A stretch of DNA of 64,000 nucleotides from Eulemur rufifrons. Taxonomy: Eukaryota > Chordata > Mammalia > Primates > Lemuridae. The stretch covers positions 249,540,843 to 249,604,842 of the forward strand of contig NC_090989.1 in assembly GCF_041146395.1 (NCBI RefSeq), read 5' to 3'. Both the position numbers and the translations under genes were made by a program. Below, one piece after another: positions 48,601 through 61,129 of the stretch; positions within the stretch are counted from its first letter, which is position 1; the number at the start of each line of letters is the position of its first letter. The notes under the pieces are model-generated. The model saw only the letters and a list, made by a program, of their open reading frames with translations, did no database searches and was not told the DNA's origin.

Positions 48601-50060
48601 GTAAAAGTAAGAAACAGAGAGTGAGGCCACTGCTCTGGGTATTAATCAAGAGAGTGGAACAGCAGTAAAGAGGAAAACTCTCTCACATTCTATTGCCTTC
48701 TTACTTCTACCACAGTGAGAGCAGCATCGAAAGTCACCAAAAACCTTAACAGAACACTGTATACAGTATTTTTTGTATAATAAAATGTATATATAAGAAT
48801 ATATATATATTTGCTTGCATTTGCCTAAAGAAACACTGGAACATCATAAAACCCTAAAAATATAAAAATGGTTATCTCTAATGGTAAATGGAGACAGAGT
48901 GGGAGAAGAACTTCTCTATATAAATATTTTCGTATGATATTTGACTCTTGGATAATGTAATTATATTATCTCAAAAAATAGCAATTTGTCAGTATACATA
49001 AATAAAGAAAGACATGTTGGGATCTTGATGAAATGGCTAGCGTGCTATTAGTTGCTCAGAAATAAAATTCTCGACTTCTGTTATGATATGCTTTAATATA
49101 TACACCATAACTATTCAACCTCTGAGTGGTGGTGTCTGAAAAGCAATAATAGCTACTATTTATTCAGGGCAATCTCAATGCCATGACACACAATAATGTT
49201 TCACTTGAGACATTCAGCAAGTTTCAAATGTTTTTATCTACTTTTATTTGTTTGAGATTCCAAAAGAAACAATGACTTTCTCCCCCTAAAAAAACATTTT
49301 CTGAGACCCTAAGTGCTTTTCTCAGGCAACACCCATAAAAAGCTAGCCCCCAATTCCTGACTTCCAGGAGACAAAATCAAGCACCACAAATAAGGCTGAC
49401 TTTTTTTTATGTTCTAAACACCACCCAAAACCCTTGACACACCTCAAAAGAATGTGAAACTCACAGGGATAAAGAATCTCTCCTCTGGAACATAGGTCCA
49501 AATTTGGGAGTCTAGCAAAGTGCCCCAGCCCCCACCAAGCCTTCATGTCAGATAATAAGGAATCGGGGACCTGTGCTTTCTTTTGTTTTTTTGCTGACTC
49601 TAGCTTAAGGTGTTTTTCCTGTCTACATAACACTCCCTTAACCCACGCTGTGCAATGTTGTAGACTTTGTCTGAATCTGAAAATGTGGCAGGTAGGAAAC
49701 CAGATGAGATCTACCTCGAATGATACTCACAACTAGTGTGTACCCTCCTTGTTTGATACCCAGGCCAGGCAACAGTCTCTGCTGGGTTTACCAACACTTG
49801 TCAGGTGTGGGCCTACACAAAACAGAGTTTCTAAGTCTGAACCAGCCAGGAAGTGTTGAATAGACTCTGTAGAATAGATGATTACAGTTCCTGTGCCCTT
49901 TTAGCCCTCTCTATCCTTCAAAACTGAATAATATCAATACTTACCTTACTAAAATTTCAGCTATTGGTATTAAAATGTTGTAGCATAGTTTCTTAGAGGT
50001 CAAGACAGAGAAGATGGGGCCACCCTAAATCCATGTATGCTATAATGATGGATATAGTTT
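48601..50060. other. Unassigned intergenic DNA
   Basis: I recognise no gene or repeat family. An (AT)n run lies near 48800-48811. Confidence 0.4.
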
Positions 50061-50061
50061 A

Positions 50062-50285
50062 ATGGACATCTTCCAAATTCCAGATTCTATGCTAAATCCT
50101 TCACAAAGTGTGTTTATAATTGTCACTATTAGTATTAGATATCATTACTTCCTTTTACAGGTGAGGAAAACAAATGTCTTCCAGCTAACACTGCTTCCTC
50201 CAAGTGGCCCATTAGTTACCAATAGGTAGAAACAGAAATCAACTCATTATGTCTCAGATGTCATAGCCTATGTTTTTGCTATAAT
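50062..50285 (-). repeat. MIR SINE, reverse orientation
   Basis: 'ttccagattctatgctaaat', 'cattacttccttttacaggt' and 'gaggaaaacaaatg' with a matching 3' part fit a degraded complement MIR. Confidence 0.5.
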
Positions 50286-50605
50286 CTCAGGGTATTATTT
50301 AGTTAGAAGAGGAAAAAATCCAAAAGAAAAAAAAAGGGTTACTAAACAGTAAATGTGAAATCAGTCATAGAGAAGAGCAGACAATGGAACTACAGTAAGT
50401 ATCACCTGCAATGTGAGCTAAACAAAACTTGAGTGCATAAAAACAGTGTTATCTCATAAATTCTGAATCTCAGTTGTGAGGCTAATAATCTCCAAAAGGC
50501 TCACAGAAGCTACATGCTGAGAATGCCACATTTAATGAAGTTTCTTTTTAAGAAAAAATTTTTATTGATATATAATAGATATAAACATTTTTGAGATTTT
50601 TGTGA

Positions 50606-51726
50606 TACCCAGCAGTGGGATTGTTGGATCAAATGGTAGGTCTACATTTATTTCTTGGCGGTATCTCCATACTGTTTTCCACAGAGGTTGTAGCAATTTG
50701 CAGTTCCACCAACAGTGTATAAGTATACCTTTTTCTCTGAATGCTTACCAGCATCTATTTTTTTTCTTTTTAACTTTTTAATAATGGCCATTCTGATAGG
50801 GGTAAGGTGGTATCTCATTGTAGTTTTAATTTGCATTTCCCTGATGATTAGTGATGTAGAGCATTTTTTCACGTTTGTTGCCCATTTGTCTATTTTCTTC
50901 CAAAAAACTTCTGTTTATGTCTTTGCCCATTTTTTGATGGGGTTATTTGTATTTTTCTTGCTGATTTGTTTGAGTTCTTTGTAGACTCTGAAAATTAGTC
51001 CTTTGTCAGATATATAGTTTGTGAATAATTTCTCCAATTCTGTAGGTTGCTTATTCACTCTGTTGATTATTGCCTTTGCTGTGCTGAAGCTTATTAATTT
51101 AATTAAGTTCCATTTATTTATCTTTGTTGTTGCTGTATTTGCCTTTGGGGTCTTAGTCATAAATTCTTTGCCTAGGCTGATGTCTAGAATAGTTTTTCTA
51201 CATTTTCTTCTAAAATCTGTATGTTTCATACCTTACATTTAAGTCTTTAATCCATCTTCAGTTAATTTTTGTGCATGGCAAGAGATAGGGGTCCTGTGTC
51301 ATTCTTGTGTAGGTGACTATCCAATTTTCCCAGCAGCATGTATAGAATAGGGCTTCCTTTCCACAGTGCATGTTGTTGTCTGCTTTGTCAAAATCAATTT
51401 GTTGTAGGTATATAGTTTTGTTTCTGGGTTCTCTATTCCATTCCTTTGGTCTACGCCTTTACTTTTGTACCACTACCATGTTGTTTTGGTTACTATATCC
51501 TTGTAGTATAATTTGAAGTCAGGTAATGTGATGCCTCCACATTTGTTCTTTTTGCTAAAGATTGCTTTGGCTATTTGGGCTCTTTTGTGGTTCCAAATGA
51601 AGCTTAGGATTATTTTTTCTAAATCTGTGAAATGGGGCACTGATATATTGCTGGGGATTGTGTTGAATCTGTAAATCACTTTGTAAGTATGCACATTTTA
51701 AGGCTGTTGATTCTACCAATCCATGA
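50606..51726 (-). pseudogene. L1 ORF2 fragment
   Basis: On the minus strand from 51726 down, it reads the post-RT part of ORF2. Blocks are 'VIYRFNTIP' (about 51680), '[13 protein letters not shown]' (about 51600), '[13 protein letters not shown]' (about 51545), '[14 protein letters not shown]' (about 51110) and '[29 protein letters not shown]' (about 50870-50790). Stops and frameshifts separate the blocks. Confidence 0.88.
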
Positions 51727-51727
51727 A

Positions 51728-53173
51728 GCAGCCTCACCACGCCAAGAAGTCTGATCATGGGGGAGGGGCAGTCTGGGATTCACAGTCTGGCCATTGGGAG
51801 TCGATTTCATTCTTCTCCTTCTCCCCTTCTCCCACAATCTATTTCAGGTGTCTGACTGCAAGCAGCAGACAAAATTAGTTGAGCTCACCAGTAAGGGTGC
51901 CTCAGGCTGGGAGCTCCCCTGCCCTGGATCCCACTCTGGACCAAAACCATGGCTTTCCTATGGGGTGAGGGGTGCTCCACGAGTGTACTGTGGCTTGGAC
52001 CCGCACTGTACCCTCCTATTAGTTCTGCCTGCATAGGCTCCCTCACCTGCCAAGATCAGTTGACAAATCTCCCCCCAGTGCTCCTGAGCAACAGGATCAA
52101 GTCCTGGGGGTACAGGATCTGGCCTGCATGCCTGTCCTCTGATCCCCCAAGTTCGATCCCTGACCTTGCCAGGGAGAAGCGTACTGGTCCCAATTTGCCT
52201 GTGAAGTGCTCCAGCAGGCTTGATGTCCCTCCACTTAAAGGTGTGCCCTGCTCTGCTGGAGCAGCCAGGTGAGCAGCACCGGGAAGAGCTGGTGAGCAGA
52301 GAGCTCACAGTCTGAGCATTCCTTGGTCTGCTGCACATCTTTAAGAGGAAAGGTATGAGCCTTATTCTCTGTGGAATCCTGAGTGTGATGGGTGCACCAA
52401 CAAACAGAAAGTAGCCACTTCTGAGAGCTCTGGCTCAATCATCCCTTGGGGCACCCATGCTAGCTCACGCAGAAACTGCCACTCAGTAGCAGTGGGTGGA
52501 GGACGTGGGGAGAAAAAGAGTATGAATGGAGGAGAGCTGGCACTCTGGTCCTTTTTGCTCCTCTCCCCTGAACACAGGCTGTCCCAAATGTCTAAGCTCT
52601 GGGATAACATAGTTCCCCCAGGACCCCCCCCCCCCACAGTCTGCGCAGGATTTGCAAAATGTTTGTGTGGGGACCAATAACAAAAAAACTGAATGGCTAA
52701 AACTTCCTGTGAAGGACAAAAGCACACAATGGATGGAGAAGCGGTATGGCGCCTGCCACCTTGGCTTGGGTCTGTGGTGAGGCGGAGTGACTCAAGAGGG
52801 CTGACAGCCCAGTGCTCTCTTTTCAGGAAGCTCCCAGTTCACTGGTGGCCACAGCTTTAGGGCTCATGAGGGTTGAGACGCTCTCCAGCAGCTCAGGAGC
52901 CTGCAGTCTGCCAGAGGTGTGGGGGAAGGAGAAACAAAACCCCCACCTACCCTTTCCACAGAGCTCCAAGTTCCTCAGGGGTTGATCTCTGCTGAAATCT
53001 TGCTCCTTCCTGTTTTCTGCTCCACAGCTTCTTCCCATGGAATCTCCAATAGGTTTTGGCACTTTTATCTCAAAATTATACCTAAGGTATATTTTATTTT
53101 TCATCTAAAACTTTTCCTTCTTTCTGAGACAATCTAGTGGCTAATGTCTTTAGTCAGCCATCTTGCCCCACCA
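51728..53173 (-). promoter_or_regulatory. L1 5'UTR (promoter region), decayed
   Basis: This 1.45-kb segment is clearly GC-richer than its surroundings. It ends, on the complement, in the L1 leader with the 'caagatggc' core, the site that binds YY1 in primate L1. In intact L1s this region is an internal Pol II promoter with antisense activity. A run of C lies at about 52623-52636. Several long frames on both strands (up to 126 codons) are most simply composition effects. Whether any activity remains cannot be seen. Confidence 0.7.
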
Positions 53174-53361
53174 AGTTCTACTGAAGGTTCTGATCAGTTA
53201 ATATGAATCTCGAATCAAGTCAAACTGCATGAGACAATAATAATAATTTGAGTTATAAACACAGTATCTCATTTGGTAAAGGGACAGGGAGATATGATAA
53301 ATATCTTTAAAATTTTAAAGCAGTGTTGTGGAGAAGAGGTAAGAGGATGTTCTGTGTTATT

Positions 53362-53570
53362 CTAGAACAGTATTTGCTCACCCTGGCTCAGTACTAGAGT
53401 CATCTGAGGAACACTTTAAAAATTCCCATATCTGGTTCCAATCCTAAAGAGCTGTTTTTCAATGGTTTGAAGTAGGGTCTGGGCCTTTGAAGCCAGGTGG
53501 ATGGCCAGTGTACTGGACCAACATTTAACAGCACTGGTGAGGCAGGCTTCACAGGTCCCCAGACTGAAAC
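53362..53570 (+). repeat. MER5-like hAT MITE
   Basis: 'ctcaccctggctcagtacta', 'gagtcatctgaggaacactt' and 'taaaaattcccatatctggt' match the left half of a MER5A-type element. A later 'gggtctgggcctttgaagcc' fits its middle. Confidence 0.6.
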
Positions 53571-53992
53571 CAAATTAAGCAATCATTCTATGTATCTAAG
53601 AAAGGGATAAGCAAATGAATATGGCAGAGTCCTCACAGTTCTTATCTAGAACTTATAAACAAAGTATATTTATATGGTACTTTAATACAATGAATATCAT
53701 AATAACTGTTGTGCTACTTGGACAATGGGCATCACAAGATCCAATGAATAAAGAAGAAACCCTAATTATGTTTAAATAAACTTGAAAGATAATAGGACAG
53801 TTCCTAGAATTATACTCTTAGTATAAAGCTTAAAATATAGAACACTGAAATAATGCAATCAATCCGACAATGTGAGAGGATCCTCAAAAAGCAGGATGCT
53901 TTCCGCCAAGGAAAATACTTAAAAAATGTAGGACCTTTTGAAAGATTTGTAAAAGAGATTTCTGAATTAGGTAGAAAATCAGACTAGACAGG

Positions 53993-54546
53993 TGTATCAA
54001 TCAGGATTTTCCAGAGGAAAGAGAACCAGTAGAAGAATCTCTGGATATAAGATGATAGACAGAAAGATAGATAAACAAACAGACAGATAGTTGCACGGAT
54101 GGAAACAGGTAGATACACACAAATAGACACACAAAAAGAAACAGATAGATAAACAAATAGAGATAGATAGATAGACATAAAGAGAGAGAGATAGGTAGAT
54201 AGATTTGTTTTAAGGAATTGGCTTATGCAATTGTGGAAACTAGCACGTCTGAAATCTGAGGAAGAGGTGGCAAGTTGGAGAGCCTTAGGCAGAGGCAGAA
54301 GTCAGAACTGCAGTCTTGAGACAAAAGTTCTTCTTCAGGGAAACATCAGTTTTGCTTTTAAGGACTTTCCACTAATTGGATGAGACCCACCCACATATCA
54401 AGGATGATCTCCTTTACTTAAAGTCAACTGATTACAGATGTTAACCACATCTACAAAATACCGTCAAAGCAACACCTAGATTAGTGTTCAATTATATAAC
54501 TGAGCATTATAACTTAGCTAAGTTAACACACAAAACTAACCAACAG
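53993..54546 (+). mobile_element. ERVL-type LTR (MLT2-like), forward
   Basis: It starts 'tgtatcaatcaggattttcc' and contains 'aaggaattggcttatgcaat' and 'ctaattggatgagacccacc'. It continues with 'ctttacttaaagtcaactga' and closes with 'aaaactaaccaaca'. This is the ERVL MLT2-like LTR pattern. A GATA/GACA microsatellite sits near its 5' end. No internal retroviral genes are present. Confidence 0.75.
54050..54205 (+). repeat. GATA/GACA microsatellite
   Basis: This is a mixed (GATA)n, (GACA)n and (AAAC)-like tract of about 150 bases with many interruptions, within the 5' part of the LTR at 53993. Confidence 0.9.
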
Positions 54547-54879
54547 AACAACCTGTAATTGTCTGCCCAACTCCAAGATTTTATGATTTCAATTAGTAAA
54601 ACAAACAAATGCGAGAACTTTCCTTTTCGCTTATAAACCATCTGCCCAGAAGTAGTATGTGCAGCTCTCACGTCCACTACCACATTCTAAATATTATCAC
54701 TCTTCCCCATCAGATGTTAGGCAATCTCATTAGACTGAGATGGAAAAGTATCAAGAGAAGTCCAGGTCTGTACAAATCCTACCCTATCCCTTATTTTTTA
54801 ACTTCCCCCTGATGTTGCCAATGCTGATATATGCCAGGAGCAATAGTCAATTTTGAAAATTAAATACAAAATCATTTTA

Positions 54880-55138
54880 AAATCAAATTGTCAATACATT
54901 TGATAACACAACAAAATGACTGTAATCAACAATAAGTTAGGATATATTTTAAAATAACTAAAAGAGTGGAATTGAAATGCTCCAAACACAAAGAAATGAT
55001 AAGTGCCTGAGGTGATGAATATCCCAATGACCCTGATTTGATTAATTCCATTGTATGCCTATATTAACACAGCACATATACCCTATAAATATAGACAACT
55101 ATTATGTATCCATAATAATTAAATTTAAAAAAATTTTA
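54880..55138 (+). mobile_element. L1 3'UTR end (L1MA/L1PB-type)
   Basis: 'caaacacaaagaaatgataa', 'gaggtgatgaatatcccaat', 'gaccctgatttgatta' and 'taccctataaatatagacaa' then an A-rich tail mark another L1 3' terminus. It is similar in type to that at 42985-43195. Confidence 0.8.
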
Positions 55139-55525
55139 AATTGTCATTATCTCAATACAAGACTCTATTAAAAGTGGGTTTTAATGGTTTTACACCAGAT
55201 CTTTGAGTAGAGCTTCCTACCTCTTTTTAAACTCTACACCCCAAATTGAATCTTGTATTCTTATGATCCTTGGCTGTCTGCACAGAATAAGAACTTCAGA
55301 CACAGACCAACAATTGAGCCCTGAGTGAATAATGATAAGTGGTAGAATCTGCAGTGGATAAGACCTGAGCTCACCTAGTCACCCAAAGTATGTATGGAAG
55401 AGAGTGAAAGAGTGAGCTGAAAATGAGTTTATGACACTTTTTCTCAAACTGACACAACCTATGAGTACAGCCCAGGAATGAATTGGATTTCTGTTCATTC
55501 ACATTAGTAATTTCTTCTTCCTAAC
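55139..55525. other. Unassigned intergenic DNA
   Basis: I see nothing recognisable in this stretch. Confidence 0.4.
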
Positions 55526-55604
55526 TGTGATGGTCAATTTTATGTGTTAACTGGAATGGGATGCCCAGAGAGCTGCTAAAATATTATTCTAGGTGTGTCT
55601 TTGA

Positions 55605-55958
<354 letters not shown>

Positions 55959-56330
55959 AGCAGCAATTAGCATTTAAATTGGTACACTGAATAAAGATCA
56001 CCCTACCAATGCAAGTGTGCATCATCCAATTAATCGAGGGCTCTAACAGAAATAAAAGGCAAGGGAAGGGTGAATTTGCTGCCTCTGTTTGAATTTGTAT
56101 ATCCATCTTCTCATGCTTTCACACTGTGGTGCTCCTGGCCTCAGACACTGGCGATCCTTAACACTTGAACTGGGAGTTGCACCTTTGGCTCCCCTGTTTC
56201 TCAAGCCTTTGGACTTGGTCTGAATTAAACCACTGGCTTTCCTGGTTCTCCGGCTTGCATATGGCCAGTCACAAGACTTGGCCTCCATAATTGAATCAGC
56301 AATCCTCATAATAAATATCCTTCTCTCTCT

Positions 56331-56618
56331 CTGAATCTTTATCCCTTCCAAAACTAATGTTGAAATGTATTTGCCATTGTAACAATATTAAGAAGTTGGG
56401 CTAGTAAGATGTGATTAGGCCATGAGAGCTCTGCCTTCACAAGTGGATTAATGTTATTATCGCAGGAGTGGGTTTGTAATCTTGAGAGGGTTTTTTATAA
56501 AAGGGTGAGCTTACTACCTCCCTGGCCCTTCAGCCTTCCATCATGGGATGATGCAGCAAGACCCTTGCCAGATGCTGGCCCCTTGATTTTGGACTTCTCA
56601 GTGTCTAGAACCATGATG
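56331..56618 (+). mobile_element. MaLR LTR (MST-type), forward, truncated
   Basis: 'ccttccaaaactaatgttga', 'aggccatgagagctctgcct', 'attatcgcaggagtgggttt', 'ccttccatcatgggatgatg' and 'ccccttgattttggacttct' are the MST LTR in forward orientation. Its usual 3' end (the AATAAA region) is missing, and at about 56618 it meets inverted MST-like sequence. Confidence 0.85.
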
Positions 56619-56619
56619 A

Positions 56620-56688
56620 AGCTTTTGTCTGTTTTGTGCTGCTATAATAGAATACCATAAACTTGGGAATTTATAAGGAAAAGATTTA
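56620..56688 (-). mobile_element. Inverted MST/THE1 3' end fragment
   Basis: 'tttgtctgttttgtgctgct', 'ataatagaataccataaact' and 'tgggaatttataagga' are the complement of the 3' end of an MST/THE1-type LTR. It faces the truncated MST LTR to its left. Confidence 0.7.
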
Positions 56689-56777
56689 GCATTAACTAGA
56701 AAAGATATTCAGAAATATATTTTAAATATTGATAAAATTTTGCCCTCCAGTTTCTCTAGAGAACCCTGATTAATACA

Positions 56778-58070
56778 TTAACATAGAGAGGATACTAAAA
56801 GCTGGGTGAGAAAAAGGCTACTCTGGCAAAAAACAAAGGAGCCACATGTCCTCACCCATAGCTACAAGGGGAAAAACAATAATTAAAAAAAAAGTGACTA
56901 CAAATGTTTTGAATAGGAAAGTCCTGGTAGGTGTATATGTGGGTTTAGTTTGGGGTGTAGTTATGAAGCAGGCCATGATGTGTTGCAAGGAAATATTAAT
57001 AGCCATAATTGAGAATACACTAATTGGCTTCCTTCATAGATAGCAAGGATATACATTCTTTATCATACAGGTACAACATGGTGTTACCTTCTTGAGCTGA
57101 GAATTGTTTCAGTTGCATCAAATAAGAACAACAGACTTTTCCATCTGTTTCTACTCACTGGTAATGTCAAATTTTTGATCATACACAAACTTCAAAATTT
57201 TCGATACAAACAGCATAAATTTAATTATGGTAAAATGTGAATACTATCAAAATATTAATATTAATCTAGTATATTAATTAATAAGATGTATCATTAACTA
57301 GATGAGATACTAAGAAATATATTGATAGTTTTAAATATTATAATTGCCTTTATTGTCATTACAAGTGTCAATTCTTGAAAATAATTTTAATGCCCAGGAA
57401 AACACTTAAAATACTATCTTACAAGTTAAGAAAGTTTTTCCAGCTGATTTATGGCCTCTTTTACCTACACTGAAGTCATATACATTTTTAAAAAGATAGT
57501 ATCTATAGTTGAATTTTATCCACTGGGCAACTTTTGTGTAGATTGAATTAAAGATGTCGACTTCAGGAGTTGGCTAGTTAACAATTTAATAAATTAATAA
57601 AATGATTGGCAAGTTACAAATTAACTGTGAAAAACAAATAAAAACAAATGAAATGAAATATAAAGTGTTAAATTTGGAGGAAATGCATTTAGAAAGTCAA
57701 AAGTGTAAAAGGGGACATAATTAATAGCTACCACTATGTCCTAGTTAGTGCCTTCATATAGTTTTCTAATTCAAGTCATTTTGAAGATAGCCAGGTTAGG
57801 ACATGTTGAGTTCATTAAATACCAAACAAACTTACTGGGTTACAATGGAGAACAGACTATGTTTTTATTCATTAGAAGTATATTCCACAGTAAACTCTAT
57901 TTTAATATTTGCACCATTACTTTTCTTTCCATTTCACTAGAATTATGAAAAATCCAAAAAATGATACATAAAAATAAATGTGTCTGATTTTGAAAAGGAA
58001 ATGGTGCAAATCAAAAACTCAGAAGAGAGAACTAAGAAGAAAAAGAGGCAATTTAAAATAGAATTAGCAC
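56778..58070. other. Unassigned AT-rich DNA
   Basis: No gene is seen. The block at 57292-57350 resembles one at 56690-56751 (reported separately). Confidence 0.4.
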
Positions 58071-58071
58071 A

Positions 58072-58205
58072 AGGTGGGATCTGGGGGCTATATTCCAGGC
58101 CAGGCTCTGCCACTAAGTAGCTGGGTAGCACTAGACAAGTTACTGAGCTTATGTAACCTTTAATTTTTTCCTGAGCAAGTTGAGGGAGTAAATGACAGCT
58201 CTAAG
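58072..58205 (+). repeat. MIR SINE fragment
   Basis: 'caggccaggctctgccacta', 'agtagctgggtagcactaga' and 'caagttactgagctt' match the MIR core in forward orientation. Confidence 0.6.
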
Positions 58206-59390
58206 ACCTAATAAATCTTTGATCTTTAAATAAGTACCTAAATAGATGAAAGTAATTTTTCTATTGAGTCTGAGCACAAATCTCCCTGTTAAAAGTTGTT
58301 CAGAGTCTTTAAAATAAAGAATGTAATATGGGGTATCTATTATTGATTCACTCTTTACTGTATAGCACTCCTATCTCTTTTATGGCTTATTCTCCAATGC
58401 ACTAAGTTCTAGGCACGTTGAACCGTTCATACCTTCTCATATGCTCAGAGAATCTCTAGGTTCACTCTTAACAACCTTTAAAGAGATCTAGCTAAATTTT
58501 TATATTGAATGGGGCAACTTAAACAGTTGCAAAATGAAAGGATCTGAATTTGTAGTCCTTATAAATTATGAGAATTATTTTGTTTCAGTATACAAGTCCT
58601 TGAAGTTGTCCTACAGGAAAGAGAAGTTCAAAGCATGAAAGGATAACTGTTTTCCTCAAGTAATACCCACCAAAGTCATCTTGAATCTATTCCACAGGAT
58701 ATGAAATCATTAAGGACATTAGGAAAAGCAATTAGCCCTAGGGTAATTGCACCTATTTAAAATGCCCTCTAATTGTTTTTTGTGACATAACAGAAGTTAC
58801 ATAAGAGAAATTTTTTGTTAGAGAAATTATTTTCTCTGCTTTTAGAGATTGTGTGGGCTCCAGAAAGAGTAAATGTGATTATCCCAGTAGCAGTAGAAAG
58901 GAACACTGCGTTTCCACATGCTGGTCTGAAAGTAACTACAGGGAGATATGAGGATGACTTGAATGACTAGGAAAGATACCTGGTATTGAACAGTGAAATA
59001 TAATCTTCCCATCAGAAATTCCCTAGGTCTAAGGAGAGCTGAGACACAGCCACAGGTATAGAAAGTAATATTAATAGATATCTAGGATCCAGGGGAATAA
59101 GTTCCACTTTAGTAATTAAGAATAAAGTGGAGAAATATTTTCTATAGACTTTTAAGAGTCTGAGACACCATTCTCAGTTATCAAATTTTTTCTCAAGCAT
59201 TATGATAAGAGCATTTGTTTTGGGGGCAAATATATTACAGAGCTGAGTTCAATTTTGTGTTTTTTAGGTTGCAGCATAACCTAAAGGGATTGTATGTAGT
59301 ATCTACAAAAGACAAAGGATTTTTTTAAAAAGCTAACACCAAATATTACTATTTTCTAGGTGGTATACATACATATATATATGTATAATT
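58206..59390. other. Unassigned intergenic DNA
   Basis: I see nothing recognisable in this stretch. Confidence 0.4.
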
Positions 59391-59394
59391 ATTC

Positions 59395-59568
59395 AATAGT
59401 TAAAACAAACCTATGAGGTAGCTGTTATCCTCATTTTACAAATGAAAGACTTGAAACTTAGAGAAATTAAATAATTTGCCACAGAACACAGAATCACAAA
59501 AAGGAAAGCCAGGCTATGGATTCAGACACATCTTACACAAATCCTGTGCTCTTAACCATTACACATAC
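59395..59568 (-). repeat. MIR SINE, reverse orientation
   Basis: 'aacctatgaggtagctgtta', 'tcctcattttacaaatgaaa' and 'gtgctcttaaccattacaca' fit the complement of MIR over most of its length. Confidence 0.75.
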
Positions 59569-59681
59569 TTACATCAACCCTAAAATAACTCTAACTATTA
59601 TCCAGGGAAGAATTATTGATCTAACACCTAAAATCTCAGCGTCTTAAGGTAGAACATTATTGTTCCACTCAAATCACAATC

Positions 59682-59683
<2 letters not shown>

Positions 59684-59715
<32 letters not shown>

Positions 59716-59724
59716 ACGCGCACT
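59684..59724 (+). repeat. (TG)n tract with a GCGCACGCGCAC end
   Basis: Fourteen or so TG units run directly into an alternating purine-pyrimidine 'gcgcacgcgcac'. The whole 41 bases alternate purine and pyrimidine. Confidence 0.95.
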
Positions 59725-61125
59725 TGCATGTGTGTTGGGAGGAAAGGAGAGAGGGATGCTGGCTATTTCTAACTTATGACCCACCATCTATCACATGTGG
59801 CTTCCAGGGTCTCTGTACAAGGTAAAATAAAGTAGAATTGTGTGAAGATGATTTTTATTTGGAGATGAACATACACTCATCTTTCACCGGCCGGAGGTCA
59901 ATCCTAGGTCCCTACCTAACTTTAAAGAGCTAAGAAAGCATGTAGCTATAAGCCCAGAAACAGCAGGAGATACACTCACCTCTGTCACAAGACAGGGGCC
60001 ACATAGTGAAGAAGTTAAGACAAATCTAGAGAAGTGATACCATCTCTCAACGTTGTTATTCACCGAGAATCTCTCTTTACTATGAAAAAATCCATTTCAT
60101 GCTTGTCTACTTTGGTAAATCACAAAATCGAGTTTTAAATTGGTTAAAAATGAGAGTGATCACAAGGAAACTAAAAGGAATTTGATGTTGATAATCAGAG
60201 GCTGGCATTTGCCCAGATGTTAACATAATCTAATTCTAGTTCATGATCATAATCTGTGCTATTTCTCTTTTTTGGAGAATGGGTGCTCATTTCTTGCAAG
60301 CTGTTCTCGTCCTGATAAATGCCAAAATGTTGGGATTTATTTTCCAAATATAGAGAAAGATCCATAAGGTATACTATAGTAAACTATATTCTTCACTATT
60401 TAGTCCAAACTAGGATATATATCACAAAATACCAGAACAAAAATACAAGCTTTTCACACTTGCTATAGCCACTGAATTCTAATACCTTAGCAACTATTCA
60501 ATAAATGAAACTTTTACCTGAAGGGTTGCCCTTATACTCGCTACAGAACAAAGAGTGTAATTTTAAAAGGTAGGAAAAAGTAAAGTTTATTGAGTTTCAT
60601 AATTGTTATAAGTTTCTCATTTATATTCATTTAGATTCATACTCAACAATATAAGGAAGAAAGTATCTTGCTGTTGATGACTGATGTATCATAATAAATG
60701 AACCATTAAATATTGTCTTATTCAGAAAACTATTCATATTTAGTGGCATCACTAGGTAGATCACTGCAATACACTAATTGTAAATAACTTTTAAAATTTA
60801 AATCAGTGAAAATGTGATTTTGGAAATAGTCAGTATACAGAGACAAGGAACCACAAAAAGAAGAGAAGAGTGGGTTAAGAGACAAATGCACAATCTAGAA
60901 AAGAAGTACATGTTGGGGTGTTGGAACCAACATTTGCTTTTTTTTTTTTTCCCCAGTAAAAAGATTCCAAAGACTATGAAAACACCACCATTTCTGGCAG
61001 AGATGCTATTGATTCTTCTTACTATGTTTCCAAGATAGGAGGGTAAGTAGTAATTTTGAATTGTGGATATATTTTGATTTTGTACAAACATATAATAATA
61101 ATAATATACAGCACAATGAAAGAAC
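59725..61125. other. Unassigned intergenic DNA
   Basis: No gene is seen. A T run lies at about 60939-60950. Confidence 0.4.
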
Positions 61126-61129
61126 AAGG

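Larger units (their letters stand above)
50541..53173 (-). mobile_element. L1 in three blocks: 5'UTR, ORF2 part, 3' tip
   Basis: This is a minus-strand L1. On the complement it opens with the typical L1 leader 'ggggcaagatggctgacta' (at 53170-53150) and runs through about 1.45 kb of GC-richer 5'UTR. At about 51726 it jumps into ORF2 at the '[10 protein letters not shown]' region. ORF2 continues to the 'IPLLGI' region near 50612. The last short block (50541-50605) resembles an L1 3' tip. ORF1, most of ORF2, the ORF2 end and most of the 3'UTR are missing. No clear target duplication is visible. Confidence 0.85.

Noticed and set aside
51958..52727. Open frames of 107-126 codons on both strands in GC-rich DNA
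   Set aside because: They lie inside an L1 5'UTR. Their length follows from low stop-codon density in GC-rich sequence, and they have no recognisable domain. An ORF0-like antisense frame was considered, but position and start context could not be supported.
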